From contig NZ_QQGY01000004.1 in assembly GCF_003490595.1 (NCBI RefSeq), positions 62,001-126,000 of the forward strand: a stretch of 64,000 nt of DNA, given 5' to 3'. Below the pieces are notes generated by a model that was not told the origin of the DNA, did no database searches, and was given only the letters and a program-made list of their open reading frames with translations. The stretch is from Haemophilus haemolyticus_L (GTDB lineage Bacteria; Pseudomonadota; Gammaproteobacteria; Enterobacterales; Pasteurellaceae). The position numbers and the translations under genes are program-made. Within the stretch, counting starts at the first letter, position 1. Each line of letters starts with the position of its first letter. Positions 1 through 9,552 of this stretch are shown here, piece by piece.

Positions 1-578
1 CTATGGATATTGCCGTTGAAGCAGCTAATCTTGCGCAAGCAATTGGTCGTAATGGTCAAAACGTGCGTTTAGCAACACAATTAACAGGTTGGACACTAAA
101 CGTAATGACTACTGATGACTTAAATGCAAAACATCAAGCAGAAGATAACAAAGTTTTAAACTTATTTATGAATGCATTAGAACTTGATGAAGAATTTGCA
201 CAAATCCTTGTAGAAGAAGGCTTCACAAGTTTAGAAGAAATTGCTTATGTGCCAATGAATGAATTGACAGCAATTGATGGTTTAGAAGATGAAGATCTTG
301 TCGAAGAACTTCAAACTCGTGCTAAAAATGCGATTACAGCAGCAGCGGTTGCTGAAGAAGAAGCATTGAAAAAAGCAAATATTGAAGATCGTTTATTGAA
401 TTTAGATGGCATGAATCGCCATGTGGCATTCAAATTAGCTGAAAAACAAATTACTACTCTCGAAGAACTCGCCGAACAGGGTGTAGATGATTTAGCAGAT
501 ATTGAAGAATTAACAGCAGAACAGGCAGCAGATTTAATTATGGCTGCACGTAATATCTGTTGGTTTGGCGAAGAATAA
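1..578 (+). CDS. nusA: Transcription termination/antitermination factor NusA, C-terminal part (5' truncated by the window)
   Basis: NusA binds RNA polymerase and nascent RNA and tunes pausing, termination and antitermination. Only the last ~190 residues are present. They begin in the second KH domain (AIGRNGQNVRLA) and continue through two acidic helix-hairpin-helix repeats rich in Glu and Asp, ending CWFGEE as in enteric NusA. The reading frame is open at base 1, so the first in-window ATG (base 3) is internal and not the start. The stop is 11 bases before the infB ATG, the usual nusA-infB operon order. Identification is secure from the KH/AR2 sequence and from the neighbour. Confidence 0.96.
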   Translation, partial: MDIAVEAANLAQAIGRNGQNVRLATQLTGWTLNVMTTDDLNAKHQAEDNKVLNLFMNALELDEEFAQILVEEGFTSLEEIAYVPMNELTAIDGLEDEDLVEELQTRAKNAITAAAVAEEEALKKANIEDRLLNLDGMNRHVAFKLAEKQITTLEELAEQGVDDLADIEELTAEQAADLIMAARNICWFGEE

Positions 579-589
579 GGAGAGCAGTA

Positions 590-3124
590 ATGACTGAAGA
601 TGTTAAGGCTGATGCGCCAAAAAAATTAAGCATTCAACGCAGAACAAAAACAACAGTGAGCAGCACCACAACTGGCGGTAAAAGCAAAGAAGTACAAGTA
701 GAAGTACGTAAAAAACGCACAGTAAAAACTGATATTGCTCAACAAGAAGAAGCAAAATTAAAAGCACAGCAGGAAGCTGAAGCGAAAAAAATTGCTGAAC
801 AAAAAGCTGCAGAAGAAAAAGCTCGTTTAGAAGCTGAAAAAGCAGCAGCTAAGAAAGAAGCTGATGAAAAAGCAAAAGCTGAAAAAGCGAAAGCAGAAAC
901 AGCTAAGCAAGCAAAAAGTGCGGTAGATTCTAAAGCTAAATCTGTTGATCCTGAAAAAGAGAAACGTAAAGCAGAAGAAGCAGAACTTCGTCGTAAAGCT
1001 GAAGAATTAGCTCGTCAAAAAGCAGAAGAACAAGCTCGCCGTGCAGCAGAAGAAGCGAAACGTTATGCTGAAGCAGATGATTCAGACAATGAATCTTCTT
1101 CAGAAGACTATTCTGATTACAACTTAAGTTCAAGATATGCACTTGAAGCTGAAGATGAAGAAGATCGTCGTAACGAAAATCGTGGCCGTGGTAAAAATAA
1201 AGTAGCGAAAGCGAAAAAAGGCGGTCGCGACGATGAAAATAGCAAAAACTCGAAAAACGAGCGCGAATCTAATCGTAAAAATCAAAAAGACGCTAAGTTT
1301 GGTAAAGGTAAAAATGGCAAAAAAGGTGCCGCACTTCAACAAGCCTTTACTAAACCTGTGCAAGCTGTAAAAGCAGATGTTGTCATTGGTGAAACCATCA
1401 CCGTTGCTGAATTAGCGAACAAGATGGCTGTAAAAGCGACTGAAATCATCAAAACGATGATGAAGATGGGCGAAATGGTTACTATTAACCAAGTTATCGA
1501 CCAAGAAACCGCTCAATTAGTAGCAGAAGAACTTGGTCATAAAGTGATTCTTCGCAATGAAAATGAGCTTGAAGAAGCGGTATTAGGCGATCGCGATGTA
1601 AATGCAGAAAAAGTAACGCGTGCACCAGTTGTAACCATCATGGGTCACGTTGACCACGGTAAAACCTCTTTACTTGACTATATTCGTAAAGCGAAAGTTG
1701 CAGCCGGTGAAGCGGGTGGTATTACCCAACATATCGGTGCGTATCACGTAGAAATGGATGATGGCAAAATGATCACCTTCTTAGATACTCCGGGACACGC
1801 TGCGTTTACTTCTATGCGTGCACGTGGTGCAAAAGCAACAGATATCGTTGTTCTTGTTGTTGCTGCCGATGATGGTGTGATGCCTCAAACTATCGAAGCG
1901 ATTCAACACGCCAAAGCAGCGGGTGCGCCTTTAGTGGTTGCAGTAAATAAAATCGATAAACCAGAAGCAAATCCAGATCGTGTTGAGCAAGAATTATTAC
2001 AACATGATGTCATTTCTGAAAAATTTGGTGGTGATGTGCAATTCGTTCCAGTATCTGCGAAGAAAGGTACAGGGGTTGATGATTTATTAGATGCAATCTT
2101 ACTTCAATCAGAAGTGCTTGAATTAACCGCTGTAAAAGACGGCATGGCAAGTGGTGTAGTCATTGAATCTTACTTGGATAAAGGTCGTGGCCCTGTGGCA
2201 ACTATCTTGGTTCAATCAGGTACATTACGTAAAGGTGACATCGTACTTTGTGGTTTTGAATACGGCCGTGTACGTGCAATGCGTGATGAAAACGGGAAAG
2301 AAGTTGATGAAGCAGGTCCTTCAATTCCAGTTGAATTATTAGGTCTTTCAGGCGTGCCTGCAGCGGGTGATGAAGCAACCGTTGTACGTGATGAGAAAAA
2401 AGCACGTGAAGTGGCGTTATATCGTCAAGGTAAATTCCGTGAAGTGAAATTAGCTCGTCAGCAAAAAGCGAAACTTGAAAATATGTTTAGCAATATGTCT
2501 GAAGGCGACGTGGCTGAATTGAACGTTATTGTGAAAGCGGACGTACAAGGCTCTGTGGAAGCGATTGTTCAAGCGTTAAATGAGCTTTCTACCAATGAAG
2601 TAAAAGTTAAAGTTGTTGGTTCTGGCGTAGGTGGTATAACTGAAACTGATGCAACTTTAGCTGCAGCATCTAATGCCATTATTGTTGGCTTTAACGTTCG
2701 TGCTGATGCATCTGCGCGTCGTGTCATTGAAGCGGAAAACATTGATTTACGTTACTACTCAATCATCTATGAATTGTTGAATGAAATTAAAGCAGCAATG
2801 AGCGGTATGTTAGAGCCTGAATTTAAACAAGAAATTATTGGCTTAGCTGAAGTTCGTGATGTATTCCGTCATCCGAAATTTGGTGCAATCGCAGGTTGTA
2901 TGGTAACCGAAGGTGTAGTGAAACGTAACAACCCAATCCGTGTATTACGTGACAACGTCGTTATCTTTGAAGGGGAATTAGAATCTCTTCGCCGTTTCAA
3001 AGACGATGTATCTGAAGTTCGTAACGGTATGGAATGTGGTATCGGCGTGAAAAACTACAACGATGTAAAAGTCGGCGATCAAATCGAGGTGTTTGAAGTG
3101 GTTGAAGTTAAACGTTCAATCTAA
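590..3124 (+). CDS. infB: Translation initiation factor IF-2
   Basis: IF-2 is the GTPase that brings initiator tRNA to the ribosome and promotes subunit joining. The 844-residue product has a long charged Ala/Glu/Lys-rich N-terminal region (residues ~60-230), the IF2_N domain around 280-330, then the G domain with GHVDHGKT at about 352-359, DTPGH near 400 and NKID near 453, followed by the beta-barrel and C-terminal fMet-tRNA-binding domains. I chose ATG 590 over the in-frame ATG at 560 because 590 has an AAGGAG ribosome site at 577-582 and gives the family-typical start MTEDVK; 560 lies inside nusA. The gene is followed by a strong terminator. An uptake-signal core lies within the charged N-terminal region (~915). 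Confidence 0.98.
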   Translation: MTEDVKADAPKKLSIQRRTKTTVSSTTTGGKSKEVQVEVRKKRTVKTDIAQQEEAKLKAQQEAEAKKIAEQKAAEEKARLEAEKAAAKKEADEKAKAEKAKAETAKQAKSAVDSKAKSVDPEKEKRKAEEAELRRKAEELARQKAEEQARRAAEEAKRYAEADDSDNESSSEDYSDYNLSSRYALEAEDEEDRRNENRGRGKNKVAKAKKGGRDDENSKNSKNERESNRKNQKDAKFGKGKNGKKGAALQQAFTKPVQAVKADVVIGETITVAELANKMAVKATEIIKTMMKMGEMVTINQVIDQETAQLVAEELGHKVILRNENELEEAVLGDRDVNAEKVTRAPVVTIMGHVDHGKTSLLDYIRKAKVAAGEAGGITQHIGAYHVEMDDGKMITFLDTPGHAAFTSMRARGAKATDIVVLVVAADDGVMPQTIEAIQHAKAAGAPLVVAVNKIDKPEANPDRVEQELLQHDVISEKFGGDVQFVPVSAKKGTGVDDLLDAILLQSEVLELTAVKDGMASGVVIESYLDKGRGPVATILVQSGTLRKGDIVLCGFEYGRVRAMRDENGKEVDEAGPSIPVELLGLSGVPAAGDEATVVRDEKKAREVALYRQGKFREVKLARQQKAKLENMFSNMSEGDVAELNVIVKADVQGSVEAIVQALNELSTNEVKVKVVGSGVGGITETDATLAAASNAIIVGFNVRADASARRVIEAENIDLRYYSIIYELLNEIKAAMSGMLEPEFKQEIIGLAEVRDVFRHPKFGAIAGCMVTEGVVKRNNPIRVLRDNVVIFEGELESLRRFKDDVSEVRNGMECGIGVKNYNDVKVGDQIEVFEVVEVKRSI

Positions 3125-3140
3125 CTTTTAACAAAATAAA

Positions 3141-3178
3141 GGGCGGTTAAAAATCATCTGGTTTTTAACCGCCCTTTT
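3141..3178. terminator. Bidirectional rho-independent terminator between infB and hsdR
   Basis: A 13-base arm at 3141-3153 (GGGCGGTTAAAAA) pairs perfectly with 3162-3174, followed by TTTTG on the plus strand and, read the other way, a T-rich run. It lies between the convergent ends of infB and hsdR, so it can serve both. Confidence 0.85.
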
Positions 3179-3202
3179 GTTATTAAATAAACCGCATCAA
3201 AA

Positions 3203-6200
3203 TTATAAACCAGTTAAATCCTCTGCAATTTCTTCAGCTTGTTTAATCACATAAGTTACTGCTTCTTCCTGTTTATCGGGTGGATATTTGTAGCGTTGTA
3301 GGGCGCGTTTAACGAGAATACGCATTTTGGCTCGTACCGCTTCTTTGTATTGCCAGTCGATTGTGACCGATTTTCTAAGTGTTTCCGTGATTTCTTTCGC
3401 CAGTTTAGAAAGCACTTCATCACCCATCAAATCTTTTGCACTTTGATTTTGAGATAGAGCTTCATAGAAGGCAAGTTCTTCCTTGGTTAATCCTAGTTTT
3501 TTGCCTAATGCTAAACGTTCTTGGAAATCTTGGCTCATTTTAAAGAGTTCCTCCAAAATCTCTACCACAGTCAAATTGTGATTGTGGTATTGATTCAATG
3601 CTTCCTTCAAACGCTGTTCAAAATCTTTTTGCAAGGTTAAGTTTGTGCCTGATTTAACTTTAATTTCACTTGCTAAATAACGTTCCATTGCCGTAACCCA
3701 TAAATTTTTAGTTGGGCTATTTTTAACAGTTTGTAAAAATTCCTCGGAAAGCAGGCTGATTTGTGGTTGTGGTTTTTCTAGCAGATCAAATAAATCAATC
3801 ACGCCTTCAGAATACACAGTTTGATTAACCAATTTTTTCAATAAAATCTGTCTTTCATTTGTGCCTGTGCCTTTTTGTTCGCGTTTAGTTAAAATTGCCC
3901 GTACGGCATCATAAAAGGCGATTTCTTGGTTATACGGCTCAACTTCAGCCAATGCACCGCATAGCATATAGCCTTTTTTTACCAAACCCGCCGCTTTCAA
4001 AAAAGCTTTTTTGCGTGGTTCGATTTCTTTTTTATTAAACCAATGCTGCTCGTGCGCTTTACCATCAAACGGTAATTGATCGAGGCTTAAAATATGGTTG
4101 GCGGCAAGCCGAATCGCCATCAAAAGATCATTCGGATTATCTTTTTCTAAGGCAATCTGAACATCAAAAGTTTTTCCTTTAACTGGCGTTGCAAACAGGC
4201 TGCGGATAACTTCTAAATGCTCTTTCATTTTAAAGAACACATCAATCACGCTATCAGCCAGTTTGCCCTTGCCTTGTGAATTCGTGTATTGCTGGGTCGC
4301 TTCTTTGAGTTTTTCGGCAATACCGACATAATCCACAATCAAGCCGCCATTTTCTCGACTTTTATTGCGGAATACGCGGTTAACCCGCGCAATCGCCTGC
4401 ATCAGGTTGTGCCCTTGCATCGGCTTGTCGATATACATCGTATTACAGCAAGGCGCATCAAAACCCGTCAGCCACATATCGCGCACAATCACCACTTTCA
4501 GCGGATCGTTCGGGTCTTTAAAGCGGCGTTCTAGCGTTTGTTTTTCCTGTTTACTGTAAACGTGTTTCTGCATTTCCGGCGCATCGGAAGCAGAACCCGT
4601 CATCACAATTTTAATTGCCCCTTCGTTAATATTGTCCGAATGCCATTCAGGGCGCAGTTTGATGATTTCATTGTATAAGTCCACGCAAATTTGACGGCTG
4701 GAAACCACCATCATCGCTTTGCTGTCGACGACTTCATTGCGTTTGGCGAAATGCTGCACAAAATCCGCGGCTAAATCAGCCAGGCGGGCTTGCGACCCTA
4801 GCAATTTTTCCTGCAACCGCAGGGCAGGGGATCGCTCCTCTTCCAGAAGCTCATCAATTTCTTTGAATAGCTCATCGTGTTCTTTTTCGTTTAAGCGGAT
4901 TTGGCGTGCTTCATACACAATCGGCACGGTTGCACCATCTTCCACCGCATCTTGCAAGTCATAAATCGACACATACCGCCCGAACACATCTTGCGTGTCC
5001 TTATCTTCTAGGCTAATCGGCGTACCGGTAAAACCGATAAACGAAGCATTGGGCAGCGCATCGCGCAAATGGCGAGCATAACCTGCTTGGAATTTGCCGT
5101 TATGCAATTTTTGCGTAAAGCCATATTGACTGCGGTGTGCCTCATCGCTGATTACAATAATATTGCTACGCTCATTTAAAACAGGGAAGCGGCTTTCTTC
5201 CTCATTTAGGGCGAATTTTTGAATCGTAGTAAAAAACACGCCGCCGACTTCATTTTGCGCAAGCAGTTGGCGTAGTTGATCGCGGTCTTCTACTTGTTGT
5301 GGTGTCTGTTTGATTAAGTCTTTGCCTGAAGAAAAGGTTTGGAAGAGCTGACCGTCCAAATCGTTGCGGTCGGTGACCATCACAATAGTGGGATTTTTCA
5401 ATTCAGGCTGCGCAAGCAGTTTGCCGGCATAAAACAACATGGAAATCGATTTCCCCGAACCCTGTGTATGCCACATCACGCCAATGCGGCGGTCGCCTTT
5501 TTCGGAAGTTGCCCAAATGGTGGAATCTACCGCTTCATTTACGCCGTAATATTGATGGTACGCCGCGATTTTTTTAATGGTTTTACCGGTGGAGTCTCGC
5601 TCAAATAAAACGAAATAGCGGATATAGTCCAATAAATCCTCAGGCTTCATTAAGCCATTGAGCAGGCTTTGCAATTCATCATCAAAATATAACCGCGTGC
5701 TTTTATTTTTTTCATCGACTACTTTCCACGGCGTAAAGCGTTGGAAATCTGCCGAAAGCGAGCCTAAACGTGCGGCAATACCGTCTGAAATAATGAGGGT
5801 TTGGTTGTAAACAAACAGCTCGGCAATTTCATCTTTATAGGTTTCAAACTGATTAAACGCTTGCAACAAATCCGCCGATTCACGCAGCGGATTTTTCAGC
5901 TCAAATACCACCAAAGGCAGTCCATTCACAAAACCGATAATATCAGGAATCCGCTTTCCCCCTTTACGGCTACGGATTTCCAGCTGATTGACGGCAACAA
6001 AACGGTTGTTCTTTACCTGCTCAAAATCCACCAAGCGTGCCATCTCGATTTTTTGCTCATTTTGTCCGTTGCTATTGGGAGCCTGATATTCCACCCGCAC
6101 GCCATCACGCAACAGTTTATAAAACGCCTGATTACGCACCACCAAGTCGCCAATATCGCTTTTCGTCGCCGATTTGACCACAGAATCCACCGCACTTTCA

Positions 6201-6382
6201 GGCAGCTGCGGATTAAGTTTACGCACCGCCTCACGCAGTTGCTCAATAAAAACTACGCCACTCAAATCGCCACGGGCAAACTCGCCTTCATGAACAGGCA
6301 AGTCTTTACCGTAGCGATATTCCCAACCGAGGGATTGTAGGCGTTGAAGGGTGAGTTGTTCGATGTCGTTTTCGTTGAGCAT
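3203..6382 (-). CDS. hsdR: Type I restriction enzyme R subunit (HsdR)
   Basis: This is the motor and nuclease subunit of a type I restriction-modification complex. It translocates DNA using ATP and cleaves DNA lacking the host methylation. The 1059-residue length is normal for the family. A PD-(D/E)xK nuclease is visible as IPDIIGF (~146) followed by ELK (~160). The SF2 helicase motor follows, with a Walker A QGSGKS near 305, DEAH near 410 and a motif VI region QAIARVNRV. A helical C-terminal domain that docks on the methylase completes the protein. The start ATG has AAGGA upstream. It is the last gene of the minus-strand operon. Unusually, three extra genes separate it from hsdS. Confidence 0.96.
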   Translation of the reverse strand: MLNENDIEQLTLQRLQSLGWEYRYGKDLPVHEGEFARGDLSGVVFIEQLREAVRKLNPQLPESAVDSVVKSATKSDIGDLVVRNQAFYKLLRDGVRVEYQAPNSNGQNEQKIEMARLVDFEQVKNNRFVAVNQLEIRSRKGGKRIPDIIGFVNGLPLVVFELKNPLRESADLLQAFNQFETYKDEIAELFVYNQTLIISDGIAARLGSLSADFQRFTPWKVVDEKNKSTRLYFDDELQSLLNGLMKPEDLLDYIRYFVLFERDSTGKTIKKIAAYHQYYGVNEAVDSTIWATSEKGDRRIGVMWHTQGSGKSISMLFYAGKLLAQPELKNPTIVMVTDRNDLDGQLFQTFSSGKDLIKQTPQQVEDRDQLRQLLAQNEVGGVFFTTIQKFALNEEESRFPVLNERSNIIVISDEAHRSQYGFTQKLHNGKFQAGYARHLRDALPNASFIGFTGTPISLEDKDTQDVFGRYVSIYDLQDAVEDGATVPIVYEARQIRLNEKEHDELFKEIDELLEEERSPALRLQEKLLGSQARLADLAADFVQHFAKRNEVVDSKAMMVVSSRQICVDLYNEIIKLRPEWHSDNINEGAIKIVMTGSASDAPEMQKHVYSKQEKQTLERRFKDPNDPLKVVIVRDMWLTGFDAPCCNTMYIDKPMQGHNLMQAIARVNRVFRNKSRENGGLIVDYVGIAEKLKEATQQYTNSQGKGKLADSVIDVFFKMKEHLEVIRSLFATPVKGKTFDVQIALEKDNPNDLLMAIRLAANHILSLDQLPFDGKAHEQHWFNKKEIEPRKKAFLKAAGLVKKGYMLCGALAEVEPYNQEIAFYDAVRAILTKREQKGTGTNERQILLKKLVNQTVYSEGVIDLFDLLEKPQPQISLLSEEFLQTVKNSPTKNLWVTAMERYLASEIKVKSGTNLTLQKDFEQRLKEALNQYHNHNLTVVEILEELFKMSQDFQERLALGKKLGLTKEELAFYEALSQNQSAKDLMGDEVLSKLAKEITETLRKSVTIDWQYKEAVRAKMRILVKRALQRYKYPPDKQEEAVTYVIKQAEEIAEDLTGL

Positions 6383-6490
6383 AGGTGTTCCTTACTTGAT
6401 TTTATAAGAGGATCGGCATTACTAAAATCATCCCATTTTTTTTATGAAAGCTGGAAATGTTGTTGAGTATCATCTCCACAGGTTTATTTT

Positions 6491-6817
6491 CTAGTGTTGA
6501 TAATTTAGTTCAACATCTTGTTCAAGCTTATTTTTATAATTTTCTGATTTTTGGATAAGTTTTATTTGCTTATCTTTAATGGAATTCAGGGAACGCATTG
6601 TTCGCTCGTAACGTATTCTTCCTATAACAAGTTTTTTTTCTAATGTCGCTAATTTAAGTTCTTGCTCAGCCTTATATTTATTTTCAAGACGTTGTAGTTT
6701 TTGCTCTAATTCTATAACCTTAGCTTCATCTTCAAGCAGTGATATTTTGACTAGAATAATAGGTATAGCAATCCCAAATGAGATCGCAATAAAATAACAA
6801 AAAACTGTACCCACCAT
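6491..6817 (-). CDS. Small membrane-anchored coiled-coil protein in the hsd operon (unknown function)
   Basis: I do not recognise a family. The 108-residue protein has one N-terminal hydrophobic segment (residues ~4-25, FCYFIAISFGIAIPIILV). A highly charged helical region follows, with heptad-like Leu/Ile spacing to the C terminus, so it is probably a membrane-anchored coiled coil facing the cytoplasm. It has a good ribosome site (AGGAG) and starts 10 bases after the upstream membrane gene, so the two are likely co-translated. Position between hsdS and hsdR and pairing with another membrane/coiled-coil protein suggest a complex or accessory defence role, which is inference only. Confidence 0.72.
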   Translation of the reverse strand: MVGTVFCYFIAISFGIAIPIILVKISLLEDEAKVIELEQKLQRLENKYKAEQELKLATLEKKLVIGRIRYERTMRSLNSIKDKQIKLIQKSENYKNKLEQDVELNYQH

Positions 6818-6827
6818 TGATATACTC

Positions 6828-7247
6828 CTATTTATTCTTGATATTCTTAGGTAGAAACGGAATCATGCTTGATGTTAGCATCGCAATTTCTTGATTTATA
6901 TAGACAAGATTTTCTTGCCTTTCATTATTTTCATTTGTGAGTTGTTGAATTTCTGCATCCCAAATAGCTTGTTGTTTTTCTAATGATTCTTTTTTTTCAA
7001 TTACCTCTTGTGATTCTGTTTTTTTTGATATTTCATCTATTTTTATGTTAATTTCACATTCCTTTGATGAAAGACTGTTTTTTGAAAAAAAAACAGAATA
7101 AATAAGATAAATTGGCATAATGATAAATGACATAATCAAAAATGTATATAAAAACACGAACAATGGGTGCCAAGGGTTACTAACCATGGCCATAATAAGT
7201 ACTAAAATACCGAAAGATATAATCCAAGGGCCTATTAGTGCAATCAT
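6828..7247 (-). CDS. Two-TM protein with coiled-coil tail in the hsd operon (unknown function)
   Basis: No recognised family. The 139-residue protein has two strong hydrophobic segments (about residues 3-22 and 30-53) joined by a short loop containing NPWHP. A long Glu/Lys/Gln-rich coiled-coil tail of about 75 residues follows. It has a near-consensus ribosome site (GGAGGAAA, bases 7251-7258) and lies 36 bases downstream of the FRG-domain gene. Its topology resembles the next gene (membrane anchor plus coiled coil), so the pair may hetero-oligomerise. Low GC compared with hsdM and hsdR suggests this insert was acquired separately. Confidence 0.75.
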   Translation of the reverse strand: MIALIGPWIISFGILVLIMAMVSNPWHPLFVFLYTFLIMSFIIMPIYLIYSVFFSKNSLSSKECEINIKIDEISKKTESQEVIEKKESLEKQQAIWDAEIQQLTNENNERQENLVYINQEIAMLTSSMIPFLPKNIKNK

Positions 7248-7283
7248 TAATTTCCTCCTATGTTTTAAGGTATTTTCTATTGA

Positions 7284-8135
7284 TTAATCCTGATATTCTA
7301 AATTAATCTCTGCAATCGCATTATCAATGCCAATTTCACAAAGTTTTATTTTTCCTAATAAATCAGGATAAATTGTTGAAGCATCAATATTAATTGAGGC
7401 AAGATAAGCTAAAACATCTTTTCTTAACTTACTGGAAATTAACATTTTACTTAATCTGTGAAAAACATGTTCATTGCCAAAATTTGTGTTCAGTTTGGCG
7501 ATATCTTCAAATTCAATCGATGATAATTTCGTAAAAACACCTTTTTGTGCATTAATCCGATTTCCAATTTTAATTTCTGGCTCAATAATGAGTTTTTTAC
7601 CAAAATTAAAAAATTCATTTAATTCATAAATAACACGATATTCGTTTTCTTTCTTGTTTTCTTCCTGACTTTCAAAAGCAAAATAAAGTGCAACAAAGAA
7701 AGATTTTGTCCAATCTAATAAAGGTGTTTTTAACTGATAATGTTGTGCAAATGCCCAAATATCATCATCTTTAAGATTGCTTGGTAATAAAATATAACCA
7801 TCAATACTTTGATTGAGAAGAATACGTTTACAATGCTTAAGATATTTTTCTTGCAGCTTTTCATAATCTTTTCGAATGTCAATTTGGTTACCAAACTTTT
7901 CTAAATATCGTTCTAAGGTTGATTGTAAGCAATAATCTACATGGCTATGCCCACGATAGTATCGAGCATAAGTCGTATAACTCTCACTTACTAATGGTAT
8001 TGTTTTATATACATAAGGTGTTTCTTCACCAAATTTATTGAAATGGGAAGAGAAAAGCATTTTTAGTTCGTCTAATGTATTGATTTCACCAACAACTGGG
8101 ACTTTATCTTTTCCTATAAATTTAAAATCTTCCAT
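7284..8135 (-). CDS. FRG-domain protein encoded inside the type I R-M operon
   Basis: The 283-residue product carries the signatures of the FRG domain. These are a YYRGHSH motif at residues ~59-65 (the F/Y-R-G that names the family) and, around 131-154, the block QHYQLKTPLLDWT followed by FFVALYFAF, which matches the family pattern of His, a T-x-LLDWT core and a hydrophobic ALxFA helix. The biochemical activity of FRG proteins is not established. They are often encoded by phages and in defence or toxin contexts. The ATG begins one base after the hsdS stop, so translation is probably coupled to hsdS. No signal peptide or membrane segment is seen, so it is probably cytoplasmic. A defence or guard role is inference from position. 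Confidence 0.85.
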   Translation of the reverse strand: MEDFKFIGKDKVPVVGEINTLDELKMLFSSHFNKFGEETPYVYKTIPLVSESYTTYARYYRGHSHVDYCLQSTLERYLEKFGNQIDIRKDYEKLQEKYLKHCKRILLNQSIDGYILLPSNLKDDDIWAFAQHYQLKTPLLDWTKSFFVALYFAFESQEENKKENEYRVIYELNEFFNFGKKLIIEPEIKIGNRINAQKGVFTKLSSIEFEDIAKLNTNFGNEHVFHRLSKMLISSKLRKDVLAYLASINIDASTIYPDLLGKIKLCEIGIDNAIAEINLEYQD

Positions 8136-8136
8136 T

Positions 8137-9552
8137 TTAAATTTCCCCGTTCAATAATTTAGGTAACAATAGATCTCTAGAATTAGATAAGATCTCATTT
8201 TGGTAGCTATTAAATATGGATTTATCTAGAATTTTCTTTAATAACTTTTCAAAGGCTAAATGTACATCATTATTTGCTAGCAGTAGTGGATATTTTAAAA
8301 TATCTTTAGTGCTAATGTTTGGTTGTGCAGAACCTTGTGCAGTAAAGTCAACAAAGTTTTTGAATTCCTCTTGAATTACATTCATATATATAAAACTATA
8401 AAATGTTTCAGATTTATTTATTCGTTTAGCTAGAAATTTAGCCACACGTTGATTCAACATAGCCTTTTTATTTGCTGGCATTCTCCCTACTTTTCCAACA
8501 TAAGCACCTGTTAGTCCAATGGCAATATCTCCATCATTTAAAACAAAATTAGAACGCAAAGATAAGTTATCTTCTGAAACGAAACCATTTCCTTCAACTG
8601 TCAGAATTTTGGATTGTATAGAGCCAATTTTTATTACTGGAATTCCACTATCAGTCCATTCTGAACTTTTAAATGCATAACCATTTTGCATTTCACAAAT
8701 TTCTGAAAGTGTTGTTTTTTCCCACCCCTTCGGCACTTCAACCCCATCAATCGCCACCATCTCACACGGAAACGCTTTGGCGGTTTCGGCTAATTCGGCG
8801 TAGCGGTCAGGCTGTGTTTGTGAAAGTGCTGTCAGTTCTTCGGGTGTTTTTCCACTGATTGTCTGCATGGCTGCAAGCTCTGCTTGTTCAAGGCTAAGGC
8901 CGTCTGAAAGGGCTTGGGCTTTGGCACGCACGGGATCGAAATCGACAAACCAACTTTTAAATAGGGCTTGGGCGATTTGTTCTAAGGTTTGGTTGATTTG
9001 GGTGTTGAGGTAGATTTTTTGATCCAATCTATCAATAATGTCTACAATTTCATTTTGAATATCTATATCTGGCAAAATAATGGGTAATTTTAATTGTTCT
9101 GTTATTCCTATATATGCTCTAGTTGAACCACTACCAGCCCATTGTTGTAAGATTGATTGAAAATATTGAGAATCAAAATAATATTTTAAATATAAGTTAT
9201 TTAATTTTTGTTTGTCTTTAACTCGATAGTATGTAACCTGAGGAGTTAATACAAGAAAAGGATATTTATTTTCTTGAACAGTAGCTGTTCTTCCAATAGT
9301 AGCTTTATGTGAAAGTAAAATATCCCCTGCTATTGAAAAACCTTTTCGCAAAGTATTAGCCTGCTTTTCTGTAATAAATTTACAACTAGAGAAGTTAACT
9401 AGTCCATTAGATAAATCAGATGCCATAATGAATGGAATCCCATCTTCAACGTAATCTTTAGATGTAGGATGAATAGAACCATGATTTCCATCTAGAGGCT
9501 TTTCTATAATTTGAAGATCTACTAATTCTTGAACTGTATATTTAGCAGTCAT
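8137..9552 (-). CDS. hsdS: Type I restriction-modification specificity subunit (HsdS)
   Basis: HsdS selects the bipartite DNA target for both methylation and restriction. The 471-residue protein has the expected two target-recognition domains. TRD1 is about residues 5-150 and TRD2 about 275-420. Each is followed by a conserved helical spacer. The central one (~175-215) reads NQTLEQIAQALFKSWFVDFD, typical of the family. The TRDs are much more AT-rich than the spacer, as usual for exchanged TRDs. The start overlaps the hsdM end by 11 bases. The target sequence cannot be predicted here. Confidence 0.95.
   Translation of the reverse strand: MTAKYTVQELVDLQIIEKPLDGNHGSIHPTSKDYVEDGIPFIMASDLSNGLVNFSSCKFITEKQANTLRKGFSIAGDILLSHKATIGRTATVQENKYPFLVLTPQVTYYRVKDKQKLNNLYLKYYFDSQYFQSILQQWAGSGSTRAYIGITEQLKLPIILPDIDIQNEIVDIIDRLDQKIYLNTQINQTLEQIAQALFKSWFVDFDPVRAKAQALSDGLSLEQAELAAMQTISGKTPEELTALSQTQPDRYAELAETAKAFPCEMVAIDGVEVPKGWEKTTLSEICEMQNGYAFKSSEWTDSGIPVIKIGSIQSKILTVEGNGFVSEDNLSLRSNFVLNDGDIAIGLTGAYVGKVGRMPANKKAMLNQRVAKFLAKRINKSETFYSFIYMNVIQEEFKNFVDFTAQGSAQPNISTKDILKYPLLLANNDVHLAFEKLLKKILDKSIFNSYQNEILSNSRDLLLPKLLNGEI

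Noticed and set aside
560..592. Longer infB frame starting at ATG 560
   Set aside because: It lies within nusA, has no ribosome site, and ATG 590 has AAGGAG and the family N terminus.
5801..6340. Plus-strand frame of 179 codons opposite hsdR
   Set aside because: It is a shadow of the hsdR coding strand; the hsdR protein is fully motif-supported.
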